64,000 nucleotides of DNA from Daphnia pulex (GCF_021134715.1 NC_060020.1:992001-1056000), one strand, 5' to 3'; shown: positions 1-11,700, numbered from the stretch's first letter. Translations and numbers: made by a program. Notes: generated by a model from the sequence alone, not told the origin.

Positions 1-495
1 ACGGCTTCAATATTAGATCTGGAGTTTAAAACATTGGAAACTCCTGTCAGTACATCGGCAAGCTTGTCGATGCCAATGCCGATCACCGATTCAATAAGTC
101 GCAACTCTTTTTCTTTGAATTTGGCGCCTTCAGTTGATTTGCGAACGGAAGTTTTCTCGACATTTTTGTCTGTGCTCCAGCTATCTTTAATAAGTTCTGA
201 AATAAAAAATCATCTTAAGTTTATGTGACATATCCAACAAGAAGTAGTTAATTAAACGTGAATTCAATTGTGCTGTGACTGCAGCAAATTAAAGAATTCA
301 ATGAATACCAACTTTCAAAGAATTTATACCTTTAGGCACAGCGGGTAAGTTCAATTGCTGAGGGCTCCGTAAAGAATTAGGAGCAGCGTGAGTCGGAATG
401 ACGATGTGAGAGATCCATGACGTGAGAAGTAGTCCCGTTATAAAATAAATTGGGACGGTCATCGCTTTGAGATTGAAAATCAACAAAAAGAGCAC
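1..495 (-). CDS. Secreted family protein, copy 1 (partial, runs off left edge)
   Basis: I do not recognise this family. Two exons are visible: 330-495 (start and signal peptide) and 1-196, which continues beyond the window. The donor after the Val-Pro-Lys codons and the acceptor at 197-199 are canonical, and the intron is phase 1. Two ATGs are possible, at 495 and 462; the second opens directly on a hydrophobic signal sequence (YFITGLLLTSW) that nearly matches that of copy 2. Exon 2 contains the start of the family domain: Ile-Asp-Lys-Leu, then VSNVLNSRSNIE, which aligns with TNNFLNGKSNIE of copy 2. The rest of the domain lies outside the window. It sits in a same-strand tandem cluster with the genes at 2462-3440 and 6189-8669. 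Function unknown; the visible signal is secretion. Confidence 0.62.
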
Positions 496-2341
496 AAAAT
501 TATTGGCGAAACCAATAAAAAAATAAACATAGCCAGAGGCGATTCAATTCCTATATTTCCTTCACGTGCGCAGTAGACGTGATGTTGTTTCTCGGCACAA
601 ATGAACTTTAAGACTGAACATCTCGAAAACCTTTTCTATCGCTCTTATACGATCACTGCATATGTCGTTTTTTTTTAACCCTGCAGCTATATAAAAGCCG
701 ACTACCTGGTTGGGGAGCTCCATATATATATTCAGAATTTTTTTCCTTGAACCTACATCAAAGCAACCACAGCAAAAAACTCACCCAGCGACTTGTGATG
801 ATAAAATCGAGAGCTCTTATGCGTTCATTATTTCTAACTAGGCCAGAAGAGTCATTAAAATCATCAGTTGTTACACACACAGTATTGCTGTACACGACTA
901 AGGGTAAGAGGGTTTATTGCTAAGAACCAAAATTGTGTTTAATGTATACTGCATATTGTAACCCATATCAGAATTTAATCCGACCTTATAAGGTCTGTAA
1001 AAAGACCAACACGAAAACAGCCCTCGCTCTCGTCTCCAGCTATACGCTGTGTTGACTAACTTGTTTAGTACGTTCACGTTAGGTCACGCAATGTGTATTT
1101 CCTTTATCTTTCTCATTCTTTTATACCTCGAATAATACCCAAAACACAAGGGCCAGTAGGGCCTATATTAGGTGCGCGTATTTCTTATATTAGGTGTTTA
1201 CCGCACTATGACATATAAGCATTACTATCTATTAACACCATTTTGCTTCCTGTCAAAAGTGTCACGAATAGTTTTTCTGTAATGGTTCACGATTTCTCGG
1301 GTTTTCCCCTAAATGGATCTTTATATTATTGGCTTCAATATTGTTCATTCAGAAGATAGACGCCAAAATTGAAGGGTGGTTAAAAATCAGCAATAACGTA
1401 ACTCATTTCCAAGACGGTAAGTTATTTGTAACAATAACCTTAAACCCAATCGAAGCTACTATTTAAACTTCTGAAGTCATTGACCGTCATTGGCCACGTC
1501 GTAGCGAGGCAAGTAGAAAATTACTTGATGGGTCAAGAATGGCGGCAAAATTGAGCAATCGTAGGGCATTATCACATTTTCAAAAATACCTACAGAAATT
1601 TAAGAATAATCAGCTATGTCAAAAAAAGAAATTCTGGCTTGCAGACAATGACAGGAAGAGGCGAAAGGTAAACATGAGTACGTATGTTTGAATGGAATCC
1701 CGTTAAAATATTTACTTCTCGTACATCGGTCTGACAATAGTCGTGTCAAAGCTTTTAGCCTATGTTTACCACAATGACCGTTTCTAAGTAGGTCCAGTTT
1801 GTTGACACTCTTATATCGTACGTGCGATAATAATACACGAGAGCTTACAATATTTACTACCGCTTACTGAAGAGCTTTGTACCATAACATTATACTTAAC
1901 ATCATAGATATACTCGAAAAAAGAAAAGGAGATTCGTCCTCCTTTTTTTAAGACAATAAGTGTTCATATTTTTCTTTAAAAACGTTGCCTGAATGCTATA
2001 AGTACTGTCTGTTGCGTAACCTATGGTGATTTTTACGGCGAAATATAATGACATCGCTAACCTACACTGCTGCCAACAGGGAATGATGATGACCGATGAT
2101 GCCTTTTTTATCTTCATATAATCTTAGACATGTCACGACTTTATATTTATTCCTGGTTTAATAGTGAACGTGAGTGATGAACGATCTGACTTGCAAAAAA
2201 CTGTAGACCTTTGGCTCAGCATACACATTCCCCTACGTTATTCCGCCCTAAAGGGAAGCAGACTTGTTTGGGGCAAGAGTTCAGATTTGTGTTTTCCGCC
2301 GAGAAAATAAAAAGAATTCTAAATTGCGCTCAAGATTTTGT
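496..2341. other. Intergenic region between copies 1 and 2 of the secreted family
   Basis: No gene is supportable here. The first part, about 575-780, is the upstream region of copy 1. It is visibly homologous to about 3590-3780 upstream of copy 2, which indicates that promoter and gene were duplicated together. A TATA-like TATATAAAAG lies near 689-698. The motif is close to self-complementary, so it could serve the minus-strand gene, but the match on the other strand is weaker. The remainder is AT-rich unique-looking sequence. Confidence 0.5.
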
Positions 2342-2347
2342 TTTATT
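2342..2347 (-). terminator. Poly(A) signal of secreted family copy 2
   Basis: AATAAA on the minus strand (TTTATT on the plus strand), about 115 bases past the TGA of the gene at 2462-3440, a typical distance for a 3' end. Confidence 0.55.
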
Positions 2348-2461
2348 CAAGTGACAGAAAAATACGCAATAATATTTACAATAAGTTAAATACATTCAAT
2401 TTTTTCGCACATAGACTGCGGCCCCGCACATTTAATGCAGCGCTAGTATTACTTTCCCTTA

Positions 2462-3440
2462 TCAAACTCTAGATAATTCAATATCGTTGCTATCATCGCT
2501 ATGTTCATCAGTAAAATATTTTTTTCTGTTGATCTGAGCGGCAGGTGAGTTGAATTGATTTGTTAAGGAGTTGACAGCATCTTCCTCATCTTCATCTTCA
2601 TCTTCGTCATCGTCCTCTTCCTCGTCGTCTTCGTCCTCGCTGTCATTCACGACGTCAGCTCTTTTTGATTTGGCAGTTCCTTGAACGATCGCAATACCTT
2701 GACGACGGAGTAAGTTGTTCAGGTTATTTTTGAAGTCTTCTAGTTGGGCGTTGGCAGCAGTAAGTGACAACAACGTCTCTTCCACAATTTCGTTGGCTTC
2801 TTCCTCATCCGCTGCAGATGCCGATGTCACTCTTCTTACCACAATTCGATTTTCGAGTCCGCGAATGAACTGAGATATAGCGTCGAAATTAACCCAAAAG
2901 TTAGCAAATATGTTGTAATAATTATTAACAGCCATCGATCCTGGTGAAGTAAAGAGCATGTTGAAATTTGAAGCGAATTGGTCGATCGGTTCGATATTGG
3001 ACTTCCCATTCAGGAAATTATTGGTTCCAGTCATTAAAATTGTCATTTTGTCCATTGCAATGTCTAAAACCGATTTGACAGCCCTTGGACTCATGATGTC
3101 TCGGAAAATGGACCTAGTACGAACAGAGCTCGGCTTTTCATGCGTAGGCTTAGTGTTGCCGTCTAGTTTGAGTTCGTTATCGTCTTCGGGAGATTTTTCT
3201 GCATGCGCAAATAGTTTTTTAAACCCTACAGCAAAGCACACATTTTGTATAACGCCATATAGAAAGTAAGATTTTTAAAAAGGTAGGCATCACAAAATGC
3301 ACAGAATTTACAATACCTTTCGGAGCGGGGGCGGAAGAAGATTGGATGACACAGGACAATAGAATCAGCCCCGTTATAAAATAAACAGTCGCACGCAATG
3401 GCGAAAAGGCGGTCATTCTAGTGATAAGAGAGTGCGACAT
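2462..3440 (-). CDS. Secreted family protein, copy 2, with acidic tail
   Basis: Two exons, 3317-3440 and 2462-3225, give 295 codons plus stop. The donor follows Ala-Pro-Lys in phase 1 and the acceptor reads tgctgtag before GGTTTAAA. Met-1 is at 3440; a second ATG at 3416 begins just before the hydrophobic signal peptide. The mature part has a helical domain of about 70 residues that aligns without gaps to both units of the gene at 6189-8669. Invariant positions, numbered from one residue before the first Asp, are D2, N12, N16, L34, S37, G39, A42, N44, W54, D58, A59, R65, E68 and R70. A predicted helical stretch follows. The C-terminal part contains KSKR and then a run of about 20 Asp/Glu residues encoded by GAA/GAT/GAC repeats. 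I do not recognise the family and assign no function. The charged tail may bind cations or basic partners; that is inference. Confidence 0.85.
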
Positions 3441-4860
3441 TTAAGTCAAAATTTTCAATGATGATTCAATGATTTCTGGTTGAATGTTAGTTTATATTAC
3501 TTAAGTAGGCCTAATCTAATTGACAAGATTGATGACGACCGTGGGACAGTCGATAATAAAGCACTCTTACATGTTCACCTTGATAGTATACGTGGTGTTG
3601 TTTCGGCTGCCACGGACGAACTGTAAAACTGAACAACAACCTAACCTTTCCCATCGTTCTTTTTCTACCGCTGCATTAGAATGGCTTTTCGTCGCTTGCA
3701 GCTATAGACCAGACAGACTGGGTTGGGCTTTTACAGATTACTTTAGAATTCAAGCAAGCAGCAATGGCCACAGAGTACAACAACAACAAAAAAAAACTCG
3801 TCTGACGGGACGGGTATAAGAGAGAATCAGGAAGCGCTCAACAATCAAGTCTGAGCATCAAGGCGTTGATGGTTCGAAACCGGGTCAATTGTCAACCTTC
3901 GAACGAAAACAAAAAGCGATATCAGCACAATCAATTTTTATAGGATTCCTTATTTTCTTCTATATAACGAGTTTTCGATCGAAATTGCCATCGGCCATAA
4001 ATTTACCGCAAGCGAAAGATCCTGGAACTTAACATTTTTCTTTAATTGATAAAAGTCGTCAATCATTGTAATTTCACAAAAGGTTTCTATGAAATTGTAA
4101 AAGAACTCTACCTGATGTCTAGCGCTACCTATCATAGAGACTGCTGAGAAGCGCTAGTTTTATGCTAGCTCTGGTTTTCTTGATTCCTTGAAAAGAAAAG
4201 GTCGGTAACACGTAACTGATCAATCAACTTCTCCCAGGACACGGCTATTTTATGTAGAGAATCCTGGATTTGATTCTACTCACGTATTTTGGCTCCGGTG
4301 ACGAATGGAGCATTTATTTTTTCCTCCTTCTACATACATCAGTATAGATGACGGAAGCGAATTCAACCTTACGTCGAAATATTTTCTTGTGTGGTACGTG
4401 TGGTAACTTTTACGATTGCCAAGTACCGGTAGTTTTTTGCAAGGTTTTTTGTTGTTTTTTAAATTTTATACGTGCGCTAGAAAAGAGGAAAAAAAATTTG
4501 ATAAGACTTGTATCTTGTTTTTGTTTTTTCCAACGAAAAGAAACATCGAGAAACCGGTGTAACTCTGTACCTGGTACTCGATTAATGTGGACCATTGACC
4601 TTGTTTCCTTTTGTGCTTTCAGAAGTCATATACTGTCACTATAGAAATTCATACATATTCAATGTTGAATATATTTATATCTTTGTGTTTCGGAATTGTA
4701 TTAACCAGATAGTCTTTATTAATGCGGGACGTGTGCTCAGAGCGACAGCATATAAACAAATTTAATATTCATTTTCTTGAAAAATAACTATATATTGAAC
4801 TTCCATGTCTTTTTTCTTGCGCTTCAACAGATTTCCTTGTTAGACCCCTTTACCACATAA

Positions 4861-5013
4861 CCTACTCCAGTTCCGGCCGTAAAGCGTGCTGAATCTTGAA
4901 GGAAATGGAATCATCCATCCATCCATTCAGCCCCCAGGCAGAAAGGTTTTCCGCGTTGTATGTTATTGCGGAAAATGGAATTATGTACGCCTTATGGCCG
5001 TAACTGGAGTTAT
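4861..5013. mobile_element. Short inverted-repeat element (MITE-like)
   Basis: About 153 bp bounded by imperfect terminal inverted repeats of about 34 bp: 4861-4895 reads ACTCCAGTTCCGGCCGTAAA, and the reverse complement of 4978-5013 reads ACTCCAGTTACGGCCATAAG at the same place. The interior has no reading frame and includes a CATC microsatellite (about 4911-4926). Size, inverted ends and lack of coding content fit a non-autonomous DNA transposon remnant. No clear target-site duplication could be confirmed by eye. Confidence 0.55.
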
Positions 5014-5412
5014 AACTATGGTTTACCTCCAATGGTAGTTCTATTGAAAAAAAGAGAATCTAATGAGAAACCTGCGCTACTGCATGGTTTAATTGGGAAC
5101 CTAAATTAAAAACTGAAAACTGGCGCAGCTTATTTGTAACTGTGTGTGCGTGGTATTGCTGTCTCTGACATTGATTTTTTAATCAGATCGACAAGCATGA
5201 ATTTCACAATTGTTAAAACAAACCTGTCTGGTATCAAACACGATTCCCGAAAATGTGAATTGTGCAAAGATTTTTCAATATTTTGTAATAAATTGTTGAT
5301 TAGTCGTCAGTTTTTAATGATCTAACTGTCAATCTAAAGCCAATAGTAAAAGAAAATATTGAAACCATATCTCAGACCATAAAAAAATTCTGTGCTAGAG
5401 ATTTCGTCGAAT

Positions 5413-5760
5413 TTAGAGGAACCAGTTAGCAATTCTTACAGGTTTGTAGTGGAACCTGTTCCCGTGACGAGACGAAGAATATAGTGCGCGCGAATCAATT
5501 AGGTCATTCACTTCTTGCGGAGCAAACGTATTGGACTTTCCGGTCACAAGGGGATTTCCAAGGTCAGAACTGCCAGTTCCAAAAAAATTATCAAGTAAAC
5601 CTAGCTGAGGGCACGAAAAAACCACGGAAATTGTTGCAAATAATAAACTATCGTTAAGGGCACTATCACGATAAGGGCAGCGATTCTGGCATTATTATAG
5701 TCCCGGGAGTAATTGCAATTTAATCCTCCTTTTTTTGTACTATTCCTGAGTTAGAGAATT
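5413..5760 (-). CDS. Possible small gene or exon, unrecognised
   Basis: A minus-strand frame ending with TAA at 5413 encodes about 63 residues (LGLLDNFFGTG to KPVRIANWFL) and is preceded by an acceptor-like tttttcgtgccctcag at about 5606. Just upstream, in another frame, is a hydrophobic stretch (ARIAALIVIVPLTIV) that could be a signal or membrane segment. Joining the two needs an intron of only about 44 bp, short for this genome. No start codon is convincing and I recognise no family. It could be a small secreted protein, a decayed gene or chance. It lies between two members of the secreted cluster but does not share their domain. Confidence 0.25.
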
Positions 5761-6188
5761 ATTTTTAGAATAAATAGTATACTTACAGATGATGAGGGAT
5801 AAATAAAGTGCGACAAAACTTTGATGGCTTAAAAAATTTTACTCATGTTTCTTTCTACGGTTTTCATTCAAGGATCACAACAAACAGATAGCGTTAACAA
5901 ATAACTGTACGGTGAATAGTTAAACACACACAATATGAAATATAGTAAACGTGTATATGTATCAATATACCGTTCATATGGACGTTCGCCTTTATCTTGC
6001 AATCGAAAAAATGAATTCACACTAAATAATAGGACTGCAACATTTATCAACAAGTAATAAACTTCAATATAGGAAACATCAAAATAGGGAGACTTTTGAA
6101 CAACAGGTAACTATATCATCTTCTGTTGCGTTTTACAGCTTCCCATGTTCGTGAGAAATTCAGTATAGGTACTGTAAAAGCGCAATTA

Positions 6189-8669
6189 TTACTTTCTTCT
6201 CGGTTGAACGATGGCGCTAGCCTTCCTGTATCGTTGGCCGCTGGCTGTTGAACGGTGGAGACCCACCCAACTGTTGTATTTGGCATGGTCATCGTTGCTA
6301 GCGGGATAGGTGGGGCGGTTTATTTCGGGAGAAGATTGCTGGAGATTGCTCATACGGTTATCGTAGTTGATTGCGTATCGATTTTCTGCGATCGAAGGTG
6401 GCTGGGAATTCGTTCGGCCGACAGCATTGTTTGCTGGACTGAAATAGCTGTATGTTGTACTCGATGGGAGGGGATTATTGTTTTGGCTGTTTGAAATTTG
6501 GCTGGCATAGCTAACTGCCGGATAATGATAAATGTTGCGATTTGATTCAGCGGATGATTGGGGGATAATTGGGGACCAATTACCGTAAATGGGTTTCCAT
6601 CTGTCACTTGATGTTGGTTGGATTGGAGGATGAGTTGAAAATGAATTATCTCGCGTTACGGAGTAACTTCCGTGAGTCACTGGATAGTAGGGGTGACGAG
6701 TTGGTTGCGGAGTAGTTTGAAGTGAAGGTTTCCTCCGGCGACTGCCGTGTTTCTTAGACTTCTTCTTCTTCTTCTTCTTCTTCTTTTTATTATTTTTAAC
6801 GCCGCTTCGATCAAACTCGTCACCGGTTACAGTTTCCAGTCTGGCAGCTGCTTGATCTAAGGTAGTAACAAGTTCGGCAACTTCTTCCAAATTTGCATTG
6901 GTATCATCCAATTCAGCCTGCAAGTCCGCCAGTGGATCAGGTCTATTTTGATCTTGGTTCCGTTGAACTACATCCCTAATACGAGCTTCGTTGAATCGGA
7001 AAATGTTGGTGACGGCGTCGACGACGGTCCAGAAGCTAGCCAATAAAGTGTAAAACGTATTGAAAGCCGTCAAGCCGTCAGAAGCGAAAAGATTGTTGAA
7101 CGACGAAGTGAATCTGTTGAGCTGCCTGTTGTTGGTGTTGGAGTTTAAAACGTTGTTCATTTTCCTCATGACATAAACAAATCTATCGATGCCAAAATCA
7201 TAGTCTAAAAAAGAGCGCTTGCTTCTAGTGGGACTATGCGCGTTTCTATCACCAAAGGCTCGATGCAATTCAAGATTAGAAGGGTACGTACCGGTCGACT
7301 TAGAGGTCGATTCATGTACCGACGTTTGGCGGCGATTTATTCGGTTATCGGGATCGCTTTTCACGGAAAAACGCTGGATTTGTCGAGAATCGCTAACGGG
7401 ATTTAAATGTGCATTTCTCTCTGTAGTTGAGTAAAGATTCTGACGATTATTTGCCGAATCACTACCAAATTTGGCTGGACTAAATAAGTGACGATTTGTT
7501 TCGAGTTGTGACTCACGCGGTACATGGTCCTGTGGAATATTTACTTCTGGTCCTTTGAAGTAAACGGGATCTTTTCTCTCCTGTGTACTGTTTTCATAAT
7601 GTGCAGCAGCGCGATTGTTTTCGGTGTCGTCATCCTCTTCTTGCAGTGAGTCTTGCTGTAACGTCCGTTTCAGGATTTGCGCTTCTCCGTCGTCAAGATT
7701 TTCGGTATCACCAATTTCCCCCATCCGAGCTAAGGTTTGGAAGAGATCCGATACTGCTGCAATGTTATTGTTGGCATCGTCCAGTGAAGCTTGCAAATCT
7801 TCTAAAGGGTTGGGTTCTGGTGGTTGATTTTCATTAAATGTATTTAAAAACCGGGTTTCGTAAGCGCGAACGATGTTTGCTACGGCATCGATGACGGTCC
7901 ACAGACTGACCCACATATTTAAGAAATTATTCAGAGCTACAACGCCTGCGGGGAAAAAAAAACGATCAAATTAGAAATCTGATTTCTATTTAGAGTTGTA
8001 TGACATTCAAAAACTTCTTCCGTTTCTCATTAGTCATTAATCATTCGTTACTAATGCACTATACCGTGTGCGGTAGAGTTGTTAAATGAAAGCAAACTGG
8101 TTATTATTGACGTCATTGTCTATGTATTCAGTTCTACTTACCCGGTGAAGTATAAAGTACGCCGTATGTCTTCACCATTCTGTTAAACTTGGTATCGCCG
8201 GTTTTTCCATTCATTATGTCATTCACCGTGTCGATGAAAAGATAGATTTTGTCCAAGGTTAACTGCGGGCTAACTAGCGATTTGGCGTTTAGTTTGCGAC
8301 TCGTCTGCGTCATACGGTCGAACCTTGAGCGCCATGTCTTCATCACAGTGACAGAATCATTCTTAGAAGATTCAGACGTAGATTTAGTCACCTTTCCCCC
8401 ATCCACTGGGTGCCCTGGAATACGAATTTGTTATTGGGAAATGAGTTGTGCAATCAAACAACGTTATAATGTCCCAGTGAGATAACAGCTTTTCAATTCA
8501 ACATTGCATCATAAACACTGCATAAACACTCACCTTGCGTGCCATTGAAGTTGGTCGACTGTAGATCGGATGTCAAAGAAGGGGCACTTGCACAAGTGGA
8601 GGTCAGTTGAGAAAGACAAACAAGTCCCGATAAAACCCAAACTTTGAAAACAAGCGCTGTGGCGACCAT
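6189..8669 (-). CDS. Secreted family protein, copy 3, with two tandem domains
   Basis: Three exons, 8534-8669, 8142-8414 and 6189-7945, give 721 residues; all introns are phase 1 with canonical sites. A signal peptide (about residues 1-27, core ALVFKVWVLSGLVCL) precedes unit A (about 95-225) and unit B (about 381-507). The two units align with each other and with copy 2 over 70 ungapped residues (shared TSPG/ASDG turn, then W, D-A, R, E, R). Each is followed by a Leu/Asp/Asn-rich helix (LEDLQASLDDANN, LADLQAELDDTNA). Between the units are an acidic stretch, polar linker and RSKR at about 377-380, a furin-type site directly before unit B. After unit B comes a run of ten lysines (about 523-532) and then a Pro/Ser/Tyr/Asn-rich tail of about 175 residues. 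An intron interrupts unit A at its conserved glycine; unit B and copy 2 lack it. Function unknown; extracellular location inferred from the signal peptide. Confidence 0.85.
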
Positions 8670-8714
8670 CTTATGGGGTTGATTCTCGATGTGTGTTGTG
8701 GTTATAGTGGAAGG

Positions 8715-8724
8715 CTATTATATC
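8715..8724 (-). promoter_or_regulatory. TATA-like element upstream of copy 3
   Basis: GATATAATAG on the minus strand, about 46 bases before the ATG of the tandem-domain gene, which would leave a 5' UTR of about 20 bases. Position and motif are compatible with a TATA box; there is no independent support. Confidence 0.35.
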
Positions 8725-11700
8725 TTTTCAATCGTTGCCCAAGGATATAAACACTAGCTGGGGGGAAAAATGAGTTCGGACTTGGGAGGGTAGGCCTCTG
8801 TAAACGAACTAGGCGACCATAGCAAACACCTGTTGTAATACAAACACTAAAATTCTATATCAAACTGCCCATCATCAACGACGGCCAGTTGCACTGCTGC
8901 AGTGTGCACTTGTGTCGTTGGATAGAACATCGCCCAGACTGAGCAAGGTGCGCTGTGTATCGCTTCTGCATGCATGTGTACACGAGGAAAAGACTTGTCG
9001 AGTGAGATTTGGTCGACGCGGAAAACCTGCAAAACGACACGCGCATAGGAGGTAGCGTGGCTCCTGCATTGTGGGCAGAATATATCTAGGTTAATACGAA
9101 TCCTGCTCAACCCCGCCCATCGATTTCCATTGGATCCTCTTGCTTGGCCTCGGCAAGAGACAAAAAACAAAAAACAAGGTAGGCTTCTTCTTTTTTTCTT
9201 TTGATTCGAGTTCAAACGAATGAAAAAAGAGGGGGTCTTGACGAAGAAAGGTGGAAGAAAAAACCGGATTGCTATGCATGCACACTGGTCTTTTTAAGGT
9301 CTCAGGTTTTTCTTGCCTGGAAGTGATTCTGCCCGCCTCCGTTCTCCAGCTTTTTCTCGGTATTCCTCAGCAGCTCACTATTTAAAAGCAGAAACAAAAA
9401 GTTAGAACCAGCACAGGTGCTCGTGTAAGCTTCTAGACGATTTTTTGCTGGAATTTATAAGAAAAAAAGACAACTTCTTTCTGACTTCTTTGTAATATAA
9501 ATCTAAGCCCTATGGCAGCGAATTGATTGTTTGTTTTTTTTTCTGGTCTCGTTGGTCTGAGTTTTTTTTATTCACCGTTAGTCAAGACTTCAAGTATTAC
9601 TCAAGTCGCTGGAGACCGATTCACGTTTTGCCAGAGTCTGTTTAGTGTTTACAAAAATGTGAACTTCCTCTTTAGAAATGAAATCGATTGGAATCTTCCA
9701 AGTCATCGCAAACAATATCTGAACTTTTGACCGAAGCATTAAAATCTTGTAATCAAAAAAATTATGTGCCGAAGGAAAGTAAAAAATCCAAGTAGAAATT
9801 ATTCGTTAATGATGCGTCGCAAATTAGGTCTTTTTTTTAAAGTACGAATAAGGAAATAAAGGATCGCTGAACTGTTATTATACAGGGTTATCCCCAGGGA
9901 GTCGAATAATGCAAGACGCTTACATGCTTAAGTAAATATATAGAATACTATCTGCAGCTAGAAAAAAATATAAGAATTCTGAATCTGGTTCTGGGTCTAT
10001 ATATACACTGTGCAACTATAAAAACCAGGAAAAGAATGTAATCACACAACAAAAATGTTTGTCGAAAGGGGGAGGGAGACATGGACTCGGGAGTCCGAAA
10101 TGCCAGCACGATTTCGTTTCGATTAAGCAGAATCACTTTTGGAGTTCAATAATCGCTTCAAAAAATTTATGTGCCGGAAAACACAGTGGTGCAAAAAATA
10201 GAAATAACATCAAATAAAAATAAACCACACAAAAAAAAAAAAAATCGAGGAAATCTGAAGAATTGTTCCACGGAATATTTCAAAATCTATTCTAAATTAT
10301 TTGCTGGTAGATTTATTGATTTTTTAACGATGAAATACTATTATCTTCACTTTGTTTTAAGGTGCGAGATTTTGTGTCGATTAGCACAAAAATTGCTAAA
10401 TCTTTGATGTTATTCATTTTAGTATACTTTAACGACTGGCCAACGCCCTGATCAGGGCGGAGCAATAATTTGAATCGCCCCAAGGTAGCAAATATTTGTT
10501 GCGTTGTAACATTTTTTTGCATCCGCGATCTCATTTACAAAACCTGGGAATTCTTTTCTTACATATGTCAAGAAGAAAAAAAATGCGGTTGCACCAACAG
10601 CATATTTTTGTATCAACCTATTTATACGAAGAAATTCTATCTCAGGACTCAGGTTCACCAATAACCAAAAATGGGATCTTTCAAGTGGCAGAAATAAATG
10701 TGACTTTAATCTTGTTCTACTTTGCGCGCAAATAATTAATTTGCGATTTTTCAGCAGACTGACAGAAACGCACCCATAAGGAATGTGGCAGCTCAGCCAT
10801 TCTACAGAAAAAAAAGAAATAATTTACTTTGTTTTTCCCGTCGGCATTTACGTCACCAATTTATCAACTGATCGAACCATATACGATCACGTTTCACCGG
10901 CATACAGTCACTGCTGAATACACAATCCAGGATTTAGTGACAGGAGCATCTGTGACTTTATGGTTATCCAAATTAAATGGAAAAATGATGCAACTTGATT
11001 TGGTCATAACACGGACCTTGAAACTAGTTATGCAGAGAAAAGACAACGGCTCCACCCAAATCGGAAATCACCTACTGTTCGAACGGTACCTCGATTGTCC
11101 TTTTCACATTCCATACCAAATATGAAGTTTTCGATCATCAAAGTGTTTGTTTTCTAGTTCTTTTGCCTACCAGGAAATCTGTGTAACAACTCAAAATAAT
11201 TTTATCTTCAGGATAACAAGCTAAGTCAAACAAGTAACACTCCACAGGCTGGCTCAACTTTTTTTTTCTTAGTGCAAGTTGTGCCAAATATTTTGTCAAT
11301 TTACCACTCACCGCGGGCGTGGAGAGCGGAGACCTTAATTATTTTGTACCTTAATCCCCCTGCTGCGGTTCACTCATTTATCATATGGGCCAAATTAGAT
11401 ACCTAAGTATACATTCGGTGTCTTAATCACTTATACATATGATTCACCAATTTCAGAAATAAGCTAAACTATGAGATATCGATCAGATACGATTTTACGT
11501 ACAATACACAAGCCTTCGAATATAATCTGTGGAACCGATGGGCAAGACGGTTTAAAAGATTTAAAACCAACTGCGTTAACAAAGTATTTCATATGCGTAT
11601 ATACATACAGTTCACGTCACACGAAAATGCTATGAATAACTGACTTGTTTGTTTTTTTGTGTGAGTTTGGTTTTCTTGTGATTTGTTAAGTAATTTGAAA

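Larger units (their letters stand above)
3441..6188. other. Intergenic region between copies 2 and 3
   Basis: About 2.7 kb. It holds the copy-2 upstream block (about 3590-3780) duplicated from copy 1, a MITE-like inverted-repeat element (4861-5013) and a weak minus-strand coding candidate (about 5413-5760), both listed separately. Other open frames, such as 4348-4644 on the plus strand, show no splice, signal or family features and were not called. Confidence 0.5.

Noticed and set aside
3825..3900. B-box-like GGTTCGAAACC suggesting a tRNA or SINE
   Set aside because: The T arm does not pair and there is no A box or acceptor stem at the right distance.
8847..9215. 122-codon open frame on the minus strand
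   Set aside because: Overlapping frames are also open, composition is random-looking and there is no signal peptide or splice context.
10829..11125. 98-codon open frame on the plus strand upstream of ORC4
   Set aside because: No recognisable motif, and no link to ORC4 in frame or by splicing.
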